64,000 nucleotides of DNA, taken from NCBI RefSeq assembly GCF_016802725.1, contig NC_052669.1:3000501-3064500 (forward strand), in the 5' to 3' direction. The DNA is from Solenopsis invicta (lineage: Eukaryota > Arthropoda > Insecta > Hymenoptera > Formicidae). Positions 52,030 through 62,451 of the stretch are shown here, piece by piece. A program made the translations under genes and the position numbers. The notes beneath the pieces were generated by a model, which saw only the letters and a list, made by a program, of their open reading frames with translations, ran no database searches and was not told where the DNA came from. The first letter of the stretch is position 1. Each line of letters opens with the position of its first letter.

Positions 52030-54320
52030 TAAATTACAAAATAAATATGCGCAGTCTATCGATCTGTTTCTCTCTCTTTCTCATAAAATTAATATTAAAT
52101 TAATTGCACTTTAATCGGGATCAATTGAGGCGTTTATGGTCAGCTGCCATTGACAGTTTGCCAATGAACAGCTAAGATGTATGACCGTCCGTTTCAAGTG
52201 CGATTGAATATTACTCAAATTGAAGCACAGATGAAGATGGCTCATTGATATATCTCGCTAATAATTTTCAAAATATATACGAGCAAATTTGATTTGTATG
52301 AAAATGATTCTTAAAACTAATATTAATAGATGGAATAATTTCCTTCATTTACTTTTACTAAACTTAATTTAATATTCTAGGCCATTAATAAAAATCTTCT
52401 ATATAATATCAATTTACGTATATAAAATTTATAAGTTAATTTATAAGCTATAGATTATTATTAATTTATAACTTACATTATTTTACGTATTTTAAAATTA
52501 AACGTAATTATATGTATGTATGTCGACATATAATTACAATACTGATTTATACAAATTTTTATCATATTACATCGTAATATGATAAATGTGATTTTTGTTC
52601 CAACTCCCATTGTCATGAATGTTTGTACAAAATACTTTATATAAAAATAATTAACTCATATTAGAAAGTATAATTCGTTGACAGCAAGTGATGGATTGTA
52701 CCAATAGGACCACTTAGCTACATATAACTATGTCGTGCACTTCTACGAAAACAACATGAGTATGAGCAATAAATATAGACAAAAAGAGAACGACGAACTG
52801 TTGTTTTACGTTTGCTCGTGAAACAATCGTGAACTGGAAATGAAATAATATTTTCCCGTGTCTACGTGTCAATATCTCGCAATTTGATCTGTTTGACTAA
52901 TATTTCCTATATTCTTAAATATGGAGTCAAAAATTGATAGTGAAAATTTACTAACTGCATCGATATATAACAATATCAGATATCCGAATTTCATAATATT
53001 TATTTTGCAGTATGTAATTATTTATAGATTTGAAAAATATTCTATATTTTTTAATTAATTTTTAAATTGTAGTGTAGTCTCTTTCTTTCTTACAGTGATG
53101 AAAAGTATACAGGACTACATTCAGTACATATGCACTTTATGTAGTCAGCAATTACGGCTGTGAAAGTATTCTAGTCGCAATGCGTTTAACAATTCATTCT
53201 CTATCGCTACGCGTTTTACTACAAGCAATTAACTGTTGCAGTCGTCTATCACAAGTCTGTATACGTTTTGCGAAAAGCCGAAGTCAACGCGACAGTAACG
53301 TGGCCCCTGTAGATTGCATATCAGAGTAACGCGCGCATGCACCTAGAAAGGTTAATTTAATTAGCGCGGCCAAGGCTGCAGCGATTGCCTTCCTAGCGGA
53401 TGGATAGCTGTTCCCGTTGGAACTATCTGCTAAAAACTTTATTCTGTCCCTTAGGTAATCAGCGGAATATGTAAATTGCATTTTGACGCAGCTCGATTAT
53501 AACGAATATCATCCAAGCAGCTGAGTTTGCGGATACAGTATTCCGCATTAAATGCTGCATTCTGGATCGATGTCAAGCGTATTAGTTGCAAACATACTTC
53601 CCAAAATGAAATTAAAGATGTATATAGTTCCTATATATTAATCGGGGGAAATTTTATTAGTTTGTTATGCAATGCAAATTGCGACATTTTATTTTTCTAT
53701 TTTGTTATCTATTGATTTTATTTCTTTCATTACACATTGTTGTAAATTTATATATGATAGTTAACAAATGATGGAATTAATTTTGTAAAAATTTTATATT
53801 AATTATTGAGAATGCATTTATGTAAAAAAATTTTTTTTTTATACATATACTTATAATGCCATCGTGAATTAAGCTTTTATATTTGTCATTTATGTTATAG
53901 TAACGGCTACTTGTATCTACTAACTTTTTATTTTTTATGGAAACAGAATTGCAAAATTTTATTATATACTATAGCAATAAAGTTTTTGTAACTTGCCATT
54001 AAGAGGACGTAAAGAAGTATAAAAGGATTATCAGAGTCGTTTTTTTTGGCATCTATATTTTTATATATACATAAGATAAATTACTTCTGAAGAACCTATA
54101 TTCTCTCGTAAAGAATCATAAAGATATATTGAAATTCTAACTACCAATTAAATAAATCCTATGGATATCACTTTGCGGATTAATCCAATAATTTAAAAAC
54201 TTTTTCGGGTTAATGTCTACCTGAGAATTGAGAAAATACGAAACAACTCTTTGGTGGATAATCCAGAAAAAAAAAGTTACAAATCGATGTAGAATCGGAT
54301 GACCTTGACGAATATATAAT
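52030..54320. other. AT-rich DNA, no gene recognised
   Basis: Mostly AT-rich. A hairpin with perfect 13-bp arms lies at 52558-52586 (TTTATCATATTAC, ATC, GTAATATGATAAA), and a second, imperfect palindrome (GTAATTATATGT / ACATATAATTAC) lies just left of it at about 52504-52535. A GC-richer patch at 53130-53530 holds a 65-codon minus-strand frame of no recognised family. Confidence 0.5.
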
Positions 54321-54328
54321 TCTCTATC

Positions 54329-54600
54329 CCGGGGGAACCCCCGGATAGTTGCGCCATTAAAAATATGCTACGTCAGTGCGCCATCAGGCGGCGGGCGATG
54401 GAAGCTTGCAAGCTACCATGCAAGGGAACAATCAATGCCCTCGGGAAAACTTGCTTCTCCTAGTTCGCGACTACGGTTCAGCGAACGTCGGTTCGCATTT
54501 ACCGACCCAACCGTTCGTGCACACCTCCGTCAGTTTAGATCCATCGGCACTAGCGACCGTTTCTTACCCGACGAACAATATTTAACAATATAACACAAAA
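54329..54600. other. CpG-rich patch headed by a GC-rich palindrome
   Basis: CTATCCCGGGGG, AA, CCCCCGGATAG (54331-54355) is a near-perfect GC-rich inverted repeat in otherwise AT-rich DNA. Downstream come two copies of TGCGCCAT (near 54351 and 54377), GCGGCGGGCG, and a 69-codon open frame (54376-54585). Beyond it TTTTAATAAACC resembles a polyadenylation signal. The layout could be a solo LTR or other transposon fragment, but no TG...CA ends or target duplication were found. Confidence 0.3.
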
Positions 54601-54841
54601 ATATTTTTAATAAACCAAAAGGATCATCGAAGTTTAATTACAATTGTATTATTTTAATTGCCTTCTTCGATATTGCTTTGTTTCTTCTTCTAAAAAAATT
54701 TATAATTATTTTTTGAATTTTATTGATTTCTACATCTATACACAAATTTTATAGATTATACTAACAAATAGATGTAATATGTACAATTTTAATTTAATAC
54801 AAGAATAAATTTAATAATTTCATAGCGTCATCATAATTGTA

Positions 54842-55376
54842 TTAGGTTGGTGCAAATAAAATGACCATTTTGAATTTTAGACAAACTTGTTTTACTAATC
54901 AAAATAGTGTCTATCTACTTCAATAAACTTCTGCCAAAGTGATACAAGCTTAATGACTTCTTAGCTTCTTAAAAAAATTAAAATGGCGTCATCAATGACA
55001 AAGGAAGCATGCTCATGAAATAAACTGTCGAATTTGTATCTCCAGACCGAAACTTTTTGAATCAACGTCTCGTCCTTTCCCTGGCAAAACCTTCACCGAA
55101 AGCAGCGTTACGTTTCGCGTTTCCTCGGCCGCATTATGACTAGGTTGAAGTTAAACGAATTTTTTTATTTTCCATGTTTTGATTTAATACGGATTTCAAC
55201 AATTATTACCATAAATAAATAAAAAATTAAACAAAGATATGTACAATTCCACATGCGGGACATGTACTTCTCATATGGTGTACAGTCAATAATGTTATAT
55301 GCATAAAAGAAAGATGAACTACAAAAGCGGAAAGTTTAAAATACGAAAAACCATTATTTTATTTGCATCAATCTAA
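54842..55376 (-). mobile_element. Mariner transposon, internally deleted copy
   Basis: Terminal inverted repeats are TTAGGTTGGTGCAAATAAAA (left) and, on the other strand, TTAGATTGATGCAAATAAAA (right). They are flanked by TA at 54840-54841 and 55377-55378, the mariner target duplication. The minus strand keeps recognisable transposase pieces in order: a helix-turn-helix stretch with HNAAEE and, in a shifted phase, NAAFGEGFARERT (about 55069-55137), the linker FKKFRSGD (55038-55061), and the C-terminus KLVSLWQKFIEVDRHYFD followed by a stop (54895-54951). The catalytic D,D34D core is absent. The copy is 535 bp against about 1.3 kb for an intact element, and it has frameshifts. It cannot transpose itself but could in principle be mobilised in trans if its ends are functional. 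Confidence 0.93.
54895..55137 (-). pseudogene. Mariner transposase remnant
   Basis: These are broken pieces of the transposase inside the element: the N-terminal DNA-binding helices, the FRSGD linker and the final residues around WQKFI. Phase shifts and stops separate them, and the DDE/D catalytic domain is deleted. The match to the mariner family rests on the order and spacing of these motifs. Confidence 0.85.
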
Positions 55377-55701
55377 TACTTTGGCTGCATTTAAAAATGT
55401 GATTGATGAAGATTTTTCTTTCAAAAGCATCGACATTTTAATCATCATATCAATCAAATATACGCTTAATCTTAAATTAAATGCAGTTAATATTTTGCGT
55501 GCATTCTCTAATATGCTAAATAAATAAACGTTTACAATCTCTAGATAAATAAATATTTATAGTTATATCGTATTTAAATACTACAATTTAACTTAGTTCT
55601 ACTTTATTCTCGTATATTTGTTAATATAATACGTATATTTGCATACACAAATGATACTTCTTTAAGTCAGGCAATCCTATAACTGGAGCAACGGAAGAAT
55701 T

Positions 55702-55962
55702 TTATTTCTTTCTCGACTCTGCGCGCTTTGAATATCGTCTCTGCAGCTTCAATCTAGAATATTTGTCGTTAGCGATATAGATAAAGTGCTTAATCAGTGC
55801 CACCGTCGTAATTACAACGTCACGTAAAAGATAGCATAAAACCTCGTCACCTCGATTTTGAGAGAAATAGGTCAGATCGCTTATATAAATCGCCAGATAG
55901 ATAATTGCCTGCACCAAGCTGATGATTAATAACAAATATGAATTACAATAAATAGGAAACAT
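55702..55962 (-). CDS. Two-helix membrane protein fragment, chemoreceptor-like
   Basis: The minus-strand ATG at 55962 opens an 86-residue frame; the same phase is open further back to 56061 without another ATG. It has a hydrophobic helix (SYLLLIISLVQAIIYLAIYI, about residues 7-26), a polar loop DLTYFSQNRGDEVLCYLLR, a second helix DVVITTVALIKHFIYIA, and a basic tail. Helix, short acidic-polar loop, then a helix ending in LIKH.IYI resembles the first two helices of insect odorant receptors, which have about 400 residues and seven helices. No splice donor precedes the stop at 55702 and no further receptor exons were found nearby, so a pseudogene fragment or chance is possible. Composition is clearly more protein-like than neighbouring frames. 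Confidence 0.3.
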   Translation of the reverse strand: MFPIYCNSYLLLIISLVQAIIYLAIYISDLTYFSQNRGDEVLCYLLRDVVITTVALIKHFIYIANDKYSRLKLQRRYSKRAESRKK

Positions 55963-56072
55963 ATACCGATTGTCAAACAAGATTAAGAGTGGGATGAAAT
56001 ATAAATGTTGCAGAGAATGTTGTCGAAAGAAATTTAATTTATATTTAATTTTTTTTAATATTTATTTTTTAG

Positions 56073-56249
56073 CTCTTTTCTTAACTCGACACTTTTGTGT
56101 CAAACAATATTATTATTATGTCGCACAATATAATGTACAAGAGAATCCAAAAACAAATGACTATAGCTACGGACATAGAATAACTAGGGAGCACACAAAG
56201 GTTGGGACGCAAGCAGATCCGGTGGCAAGAAGTTTGAATTATTCACGAG
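56073..56249 (+). CDS. Possible internal exon, unrecognised protein
   Basis: A T-rich tract ending TTTTTTAG (acceptor at 56071-56072) is followed by a 177-bp open stretch and GAG|GTGATT (donor at 56250). The phase read through contains VKQYYYYVAQYNVQENPK, then NDYSYGHRITREH, then a basic/polar end. Tyrosine-rich YSYG words are reminiscent of insect cuticular proteins, but the Rebers-Riddiford consensus is not complete, so no family is assigned. It begins beside, and on the opposite strand from, the receptor-like frame. Confidence 0.25.
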
Positions 56250-56289
56250 GTGATTTTTCATTCCGACTAATAACCTTGAGTTAACGAAA

Positions 56290-58000
56290 ATTTAATTACG
56301 AAGTTATTTGAGATTGGAAATTTAAAGCTTTTGACGAATTGTGTCCCAAGAATGGAAAAATTTTATCCTTCACTTAATTTCAAACAGATTTTCGCGGGAA
56401 TTTAATTTGATACCTGATTATTATATTACATCGCGTATTGTTTCATCAGCAGTAGCATGTTTGGTATATTTAGTGTATTTAAAATAATTGAAAAACTAAA
56501 TATTGATATGCGCGTATATGATTTTTGATTATAAAATGAATATTGCGAAAAACTAAATGCAGTAAAAAAAAGTTGATATCAAGTGTGTATAATATAAAGT
56601 AATTCCCGAAACAATTTCGAAATTAGATACAATGAGTTATAATGAACTAATTTCCATTTTCCTATTTGACGAATTATGTAAATCGCTAACAAATTATTAT
56701 TGTTACTGCCGTCATTACGTTATCATGTAATATGCATGTTGCTTGAATACAAGTAGAATATTAAGCAGTGCTTCGAGTTTCCGTTTGGCGTGTTTCCTTA
56801 AAATAAGTTAAAATCTCAATATGTGGTATAATATGTTTACGGAAAAATTAGAGACATCGCGTCTGACGGTCGCGTTTTTGCGCCGAACAGCAGGCGACAC
56901 AGGTGCGCACAGCGTCGTTACTGATATAAAAGAAAGTGTTGTAAACTTATCCTACTTTCTTATTGCACTCGTGTCTTGCAAAGTTTGTGGCGGCTGTAAC
57001 CGTTCATCGCCATTACCGCGAGTTGACAAAAAGCAGCACAAATATCTTTCTGAATAATCTTTTCATATACATCAAATATATTATTGTTTCTTTAAAATGT
57101 TACTTTACATAATTTTTATATATTCCAGTATTAAATAGTACATTATTGAAGGTTCAAAATTGCTAAATTAATACGCAGCTTTATGCAGGGCTGAGAACAG
57201 CATTAGGGAAGCCGCAAGTAGTAACAAGCGTCTTTCGTCGGACGCAAGTGGTAACGCTTGCCTTTACAGCACCATTATCGCGTAAAGGTCCACGAAGACT
57301 GTGGGCTTTGCATTTATGAATAGAATCGATACAATCGACTTGACTTGAACGTAACTTGATACCTTACTATGAGCATTATGTTTTCTTACGATTAGAAATT
57401 CTATTTCTTACGAAACTCCATTCATGCGAAAATCCATGTCACATAACTGCCTATTATCGATATTACCATTAGCATACATTCAGTACGCGAAATTGAATCG
57501 TGGATCATTCTCTTTATAGACAATGGCTTTACCTCGAGCAAAAATAAATTCGTACATTTTATGGTTATCGTTTTATTTTCTAATTTGACTTTGAAGACAT
57601 AAAACGTTCGGTTATAGAAATACTACAATGGATTTTAATGTTTTCTCATTTTACTAAAACAGTCGCGAGATATCATGCTTTCTCCGCAATGAAGATTTCT
57701 TTTAATGTTTAACTTGTATTTTCTGTCCTAAGATACTCTTAAGATTGCAATAACTTAAAATTGCCAGTTCTTTTTTTCCAAAAAAATAAAACCGTGGGAG
57801 AGAGAAATGAAGATAATAGAATTTTAAGTTTCACCGCTTAATAAACGAGCTCTAATATTGGAAAGTTCTGCGTCTGGATATGTTCTCAAGTAATGCGTCC
57901 AATTAACTCGGATATATTAACCGAGTTAAACAGAGCGTAGTGAGAGAGACCTGGCAGTAATCAAATAATACGCGCATCTCTACCGAGATATTTCATCACA
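56290..58000. other. AT-rich DNA, no gene recognised
   Basis: There is no strong coding signal. A plus-strand frame at 56821-57057 (78 codons) contains CKVCGGC but no recognised domain. A hairpin with perfect 9-bp arms (TTAACTCGG / CCGAGTTAA) lies at 57903-57929. A CpG-richer patch occurs around 57180-57300. Confidence 0.5.
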
Positions 58001-58233
58001 GCGAGCCACTCGCGAATAGCCTTTTTTTTTTAAACAAGAACAGGACGCAGGCAGGCGTATACACATCGGACGTCACGCGGCGACAATGCGAGATGTTTTC
58101 GCGGGATATGTGTGTACATACTCGCGTGCTATTGAGGTTGCCGTTGGAGTAGCAAATCCGTCCGCTCTCTGCAAAACGCGAAATACGTGGCAGTCGTTTT
58201 CATGGGAGCGACCGCTTGGTCACAAAGAAAGTC

Positions 58234-58271
<38 letters not shown>

Positions 58272-58640
58272 CACACGGAAGACACGATTGTCAATGCGGA
58301 AAAACAAAATGCACCATGTCGCGCCGAATCGTCTCGTCGGTGGCGAGTCGCTGCTTGACTCGCGATCCACGAATATTTCACGTATCGCGATTGTTGAGGA
58401 ATGTATATACGCGTCCAAAGAGACACAGTGGAGAGTTCTTGTTATAGATTCCCTAAAGCATTGGTGCACTCGCATAACGGTAACGAATTCATGCCTCGGG
58501 GATCGCACGAAACTCTTGACTGAAGCTTCATGTTGCTCGAAAATCTTACTGCTATGTTTGCAACAACAACAACGCGAGGCAGCATGCAACATAGCGTATC
58601 ATGTGGTTGTGTAAGGAATCTAATCAATTGTGAAACGTTT
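58001..58640. other. CpG-rich block containing a GT microsatellite
   Basis: CpG-dense sequence with overlapping open frames of 60-132 codons on both strands. All run through or beside the GT repeat, so poly-(Cys-Val) or poly-(Thr-His) stretches dominate them. None is recognised. Functional status is unknown. Confidence 0.35.
58238..58268. repeat. (GT)n microsatellite
   Basis: This is an uninterrupted GT run of about 15 units. Confidence 0.95.
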
Positions 58641-61600
58641 AATTCACTGTATGTAAAGTTGCAAAATTGTAGTTATAAATTGCGCAGTTTAGACTGCGAA
58701 ATTGGGCGCGACCGAAGCTCTCTGCTTGTTTGAACAGAAACTCAAGATATAGGCTAAGACGATTCAATAAGTGATAAGTAAGGCATTTAATTATATTAAT
58801 TGTTTTAAGGGAATATGTATGGCAATTTATAAACATCGTGAAATACGTGGAATTGTATATTAATATTTGCATCTGCTATATTCAAAATATTAAAGCAAAG
58901 TGCATCAGAGTGTCATATAAATTTAAATCATTAAAGCCTACTTTCTTCACCTATAGATAACTTTATCCATGAGGTTAGATATTTCCTAAAAATTATAACA
59001 ATTTCAAATAAAACTCTAGTACGTTTTATGTCGAAAGTTAATAGTCTGAAGAATTGCTATCGTTAGACACATAATCAGAGGATTCAGAAAAAAGAAAACG
59101 AATTTTTAATTAATTGACAAGTATCTTTATTTGAAAGATAGTTATCGAGAGATGCGAATAAATCGTGATTTAAATTTGTTTACTATACATATTTATTTAT
59201 TTATTTATTTATAAATTCTTTAGCAATTTAAATTTGTGTGACACTTTGTTTGAATATTTTGAATATGGCAGATGCAAATATTAATAATCAAATATTTTCG
59301 CGTGCTTCACGACGTTTATAAATATGCCATGCATAGAATTTCCTTTGACTAATTTTGCAAATATCTACGTGACGCTTGGCGCATGGAAGTTCGAAGTTCG
59401 AAGATAGAACAGTCAATCTCTCTAAGGGCCAGAAACTCTCCAGTTACAAGTATCGCCTGAAGGAATATCGCTTACCCACCTTCTGAAACTCATCTTAATT
59501 GCACGAAACGTACGCTTGTGCACGGGTTAAAGAGCAATCTTATAATGCAAAGCGAGGCAGAAATGAAGTATCGAGCGAAAGTGCTTCGTCAAGTCGATGG
59601 AAATTCGTTACTCGTCCCTTAATTACATGACTGTTAAAAAGCTGTAAGCGTCTAGGGGTTGTGGTGTATATTAAGTTTTTAATAAATCCGGTATGCGCCA
59701 TGTTTAATCATTCTTTTAGATTACCGGACATTACATTATATGGAACTATAGTTTAGAAATTAATTATGAAAATAGTAATTAAAAAAGACACACAAATAAT
59801 ATTGTTTATAATAAAAATAATAATTATATAAAATTTAAAATATTTACAGCAATTATTATAAAAATATTAATTAAAAAAAGTTACAAATGTATATAAATAT
59901 ATGTACAAGACTATGTAATATAAATGGTAATGAATAACTTGGTTTGCACATTTATGTAGTGCTTTTTTTCTAATTATTTCTATAATAATTTTTAAATAGA
60001 AAAAAAATTATACTTTTGCTTTTTAATTATATATTAAATACACTTTAATTAATTGCAAAATTGTTTGATTAATAATATTGTATCAAATAATACCATATGA
60101 TAATTTTTATGTTTATATTTTTATGTTTACATCTTCTTCACAAAAAATTTGTATTATAAATAAATATTACAATTAAATGATTCTTTTTTAATACTTTAAA
60201 GACTTTTTTGTATGTTTTAAAATAATTTTTTTTTTTAGTTTATATAAATTCATAAATATAATATATTATGATAAAATAATATTATAAATCTAAAAATGTG
60301 TCTATTTTGAATTTTGATTACAAATAGATACAAAGCGACAGCATAGGAAAAGAAAAACAGTAATCCAATTTTACAGGAATTTATTTTAGCACAGTTCGTT
60401 ACATGTTTCTTGAACCGGAATTAAATCTATAACATCCGATTGGGCTAATTCCTATGTACTAGTATTGCACTAACTCAACCGTTAACGTTGATGGAGGTCA
60501 GGATACCGTATATTCTGAATATACGCAATCGGATGCAGTTGGAAAGTTTATTCAATGTTAGATTACATAAGTAAACATACAAGGCTACGCAGCAGAGACT
60601 TGCAGAATCATTGGTATAACTGTATTTTGATGAAATTAATGCTCAACGATGTTTAATTATTTACACATAACTTAGGATTCGTTTATTGCTAAATATAATA
60701 TAATAAAGCCGAATATTTTAAAAAATTTCAGATAAATTCATATTTACAGTAAAATAACTCGTCACCGGGAATTAATTCTAGCAATAATTTTATTATCAGT
60801 TTAATTGTAATAGTGTGTGGACAAACATCTGTGCAATTTCCAAATTTTATACGTTTAGATACTCCGAGTTATGCGATGTTAGTACAATAGATCTTTTCTG
60901 CTTTGGAAATGTGTTTCTAGCAAATTTCTCGCATTGGAATTTCCTACCGTGTTATCGTTCATTGCTACCAAACACGCCACATACGTCCTTTCTTCTTTTG
61001 ACGTACTCAGAAGCCTTAAGAAGATTCATTACTTCGTTCTCCCATTTAACGTGCCACACATCGTAAATTAAAATCGTGGTTGAAACCCGCTGACCATTAA
61101 ATTTTGCAAAAAGTGAATTTTATGCGAGCATTTAGATGCATGCGACAAGAGCGACGAGCGACTAGCACCACGCAATTTAATGCCTCCCAAGGATATCTGG
61201 TATTCAAGACGCAGGCAATCGAATAGAAATAATCAGTTTTGAGCGAAGAATTGGCGTAAGATGGAAGATTCGGTTAAGGACGATAAAATATTGGTCGGCA
61301 CGAAGCTTATCCTAGACAGTAAAGACTTTTATTTCGTAATGAAAGATTATTTTGTGGAAAATTTACTTTTGACCATTTTAGAAGTTTGTGTACGGTATAT
61401 CTCTTACTTAGAGAATTATCTGACATTATTTTAATATCATCCTTGTATTAAAAATATATTTATTTGTATCAATTTGTCTGTTTGTGAAAACTCAGTAAAA
61501 CAAACGCTTAAATACATTTATTAAAATTGCAAAAATTTTTTTTACGTTTACTGTTATTTTTCCAGATATGCATATTTCATAAAACTTTAAAAATCATCAG

Positions 61601-61960
61601 GCTATCGTTACATGACAATCACAAGCAATATTTAATTCGACTGATATAATGTCACGCAGTAACATATTCATCACGTGATTTCAGCATAATAATTGATCGA
61701 TTATTTTTAATAATTATCGATGTTACAAAACTCATCTTTAAAATCGAGAGAAAGAATATGTGTTACGTGCGCACGCATGTGCGACAGAAACCAATTTGCA
61801 ACACTCAAAAACTCGAGTTTCTGTGTAATTTTCCGATATCCCTTCTACGTTTTTAAAAATAATTACTATAACGCGAATATGTGTTTTTCAACGGCGTCGA
61901 AAAAATTGACATTGAAATATGAATTTGCGTGTACGCTACGTGACATTTTCATATTCTTCA
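58641..61960. other. AT-rich DNA, no gene recognised
   Basis: A (TTTA)n run lies at about 59190-59213. The stretch 59750-60310 is extremely AT-rich. GC-richer patches at 59340-59640 and 61080-61330 have no open frame of note. CATCCGATTG near 60432 and CAATCGGATG near 60526 form a spaced inverted pair of about 10 bp. Confidence 0.5.
59190..59213. repeat. (TTTA)n microsatellite
   Basis: Six TTTA units form the run; flanking T/A words blur its ends. Confidence 0.85.
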
Positions 61961-62190
61961 GCGAAATTCACGATGGAATTATGCAACCGTTCTTCTTCAT
62001 TGGATGCCGAGGTACCATTCCGTGTGATAATGCGGTGTCTCGTTTTGCAGTGAATTACCTTTTTCCTCATAAGATAGGGATGCGGTGGGTGAAGTCGCAT
62101 CGAGTGGCAGGGGATTGGCGGGAACCCGAACAGCTCGGCGCAGCGCGGCACAGTCAGTACTCGGCGAACCGCCTTCACGTTCGGTGCTGA
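61720..62190 (+). CDS. Longest open frame in the window, unrecognised
   Basis: It is 156 codons from ATG. The translation has no recognisable domain, signal peptide or repeat, and it crosses the promoter-like sequence at 62154. No splice site convincingly bounds it. I regard it as probably non-coding and list it only because of its length. Confidence 0.1.
   Translation: MLQNSSLKSRERICVTCARMCDRNQFATLKNSSFCVIFRYPFYVFKNNYYNANMCFSTASKKLTLKYEFACTLRDIFIFFSEIHDGIMQPFFFIGCRGTIPCDNAVSRFAVNYLFPHKIGMRWVKSHRVAGDWREPEQLGAARHSQYSANRLHVRC
62130..62190 (+). promoter_or_regulatory. Candidate core promoter with initiator and DPE-like motif
   Basis: Inside a CpG-rich stretch, GCACAGTCAGTAC contains the arthropod initiator TCAGT, with +1 taken as A at 62156. 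At +28 (62183) GGTGC matches four of five positions of the downstream promoter element consensus RGWYV. There is no TATA box, consistent with a DPE-type promoter. Downstream is a leader-like segment with a GAGA-rich tract and a splice donor, which supports the reading. This is inference from motif spacing. Confidence 0.4.
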
Positions 62191-62451
62191 TGTCCAAGCA
62201 CCTCTGACGGTTCAGTTCGCAAGCATAAATTTTAGTTTCGTTTTATTAACATTGTTCTAATGGCTTCCGATACACGACGTCGGTCTCACGAAATCTGGAG
62301 AGAAGCGAGAAAATTTCCAGGAATTTAAACGGGAATAGAAAGAGAGAGAGCGAGAGAAAGAGAGAAAGATCGAGTGTGGATAAAGTATTTCTCTCAACCA
62401 TTACGTTTAGAAACCTTTAAATATCAACTGACCAGCGTGATGCTATGCTAC
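62156..62451 (+). other. Candidate non-coding first exon
   Basis: It runs from the predicted start at 62156 to TAC|GTGAGT (donor GT at 62452). It contains a very short open frame from ATG at about 62190, and a 22-codon frame at 62260-62328 beginning MASDTRRRSHEIW, both of upstream-ORF type. The main coding sequence would lie in a later exon beyond this window or unrecognised within it. A further ATG lies 12 bases before the donor. Which gene this would belong to is unknown. Confidence 0.3.
62337..62375. repeat. GAGA-rich purine tract
   Basis: AAAGAGAGAGAGCGAGAGAA and following AGAGAAAG units form a nearly pure purine stretch inside the candidate first exon. In insects such tracts near promoters can bind GAGA-factor-type proteins. 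That role here is inference. Confidence 0.7.

Noticed and set aside
58187..58614. Several overlapping frames of up to 132 codons on both strands
   Set aside because: They run through the GT microsatellite and CpG-rich DNA, overlap each other in opposite directions, and have no recognisable domain.
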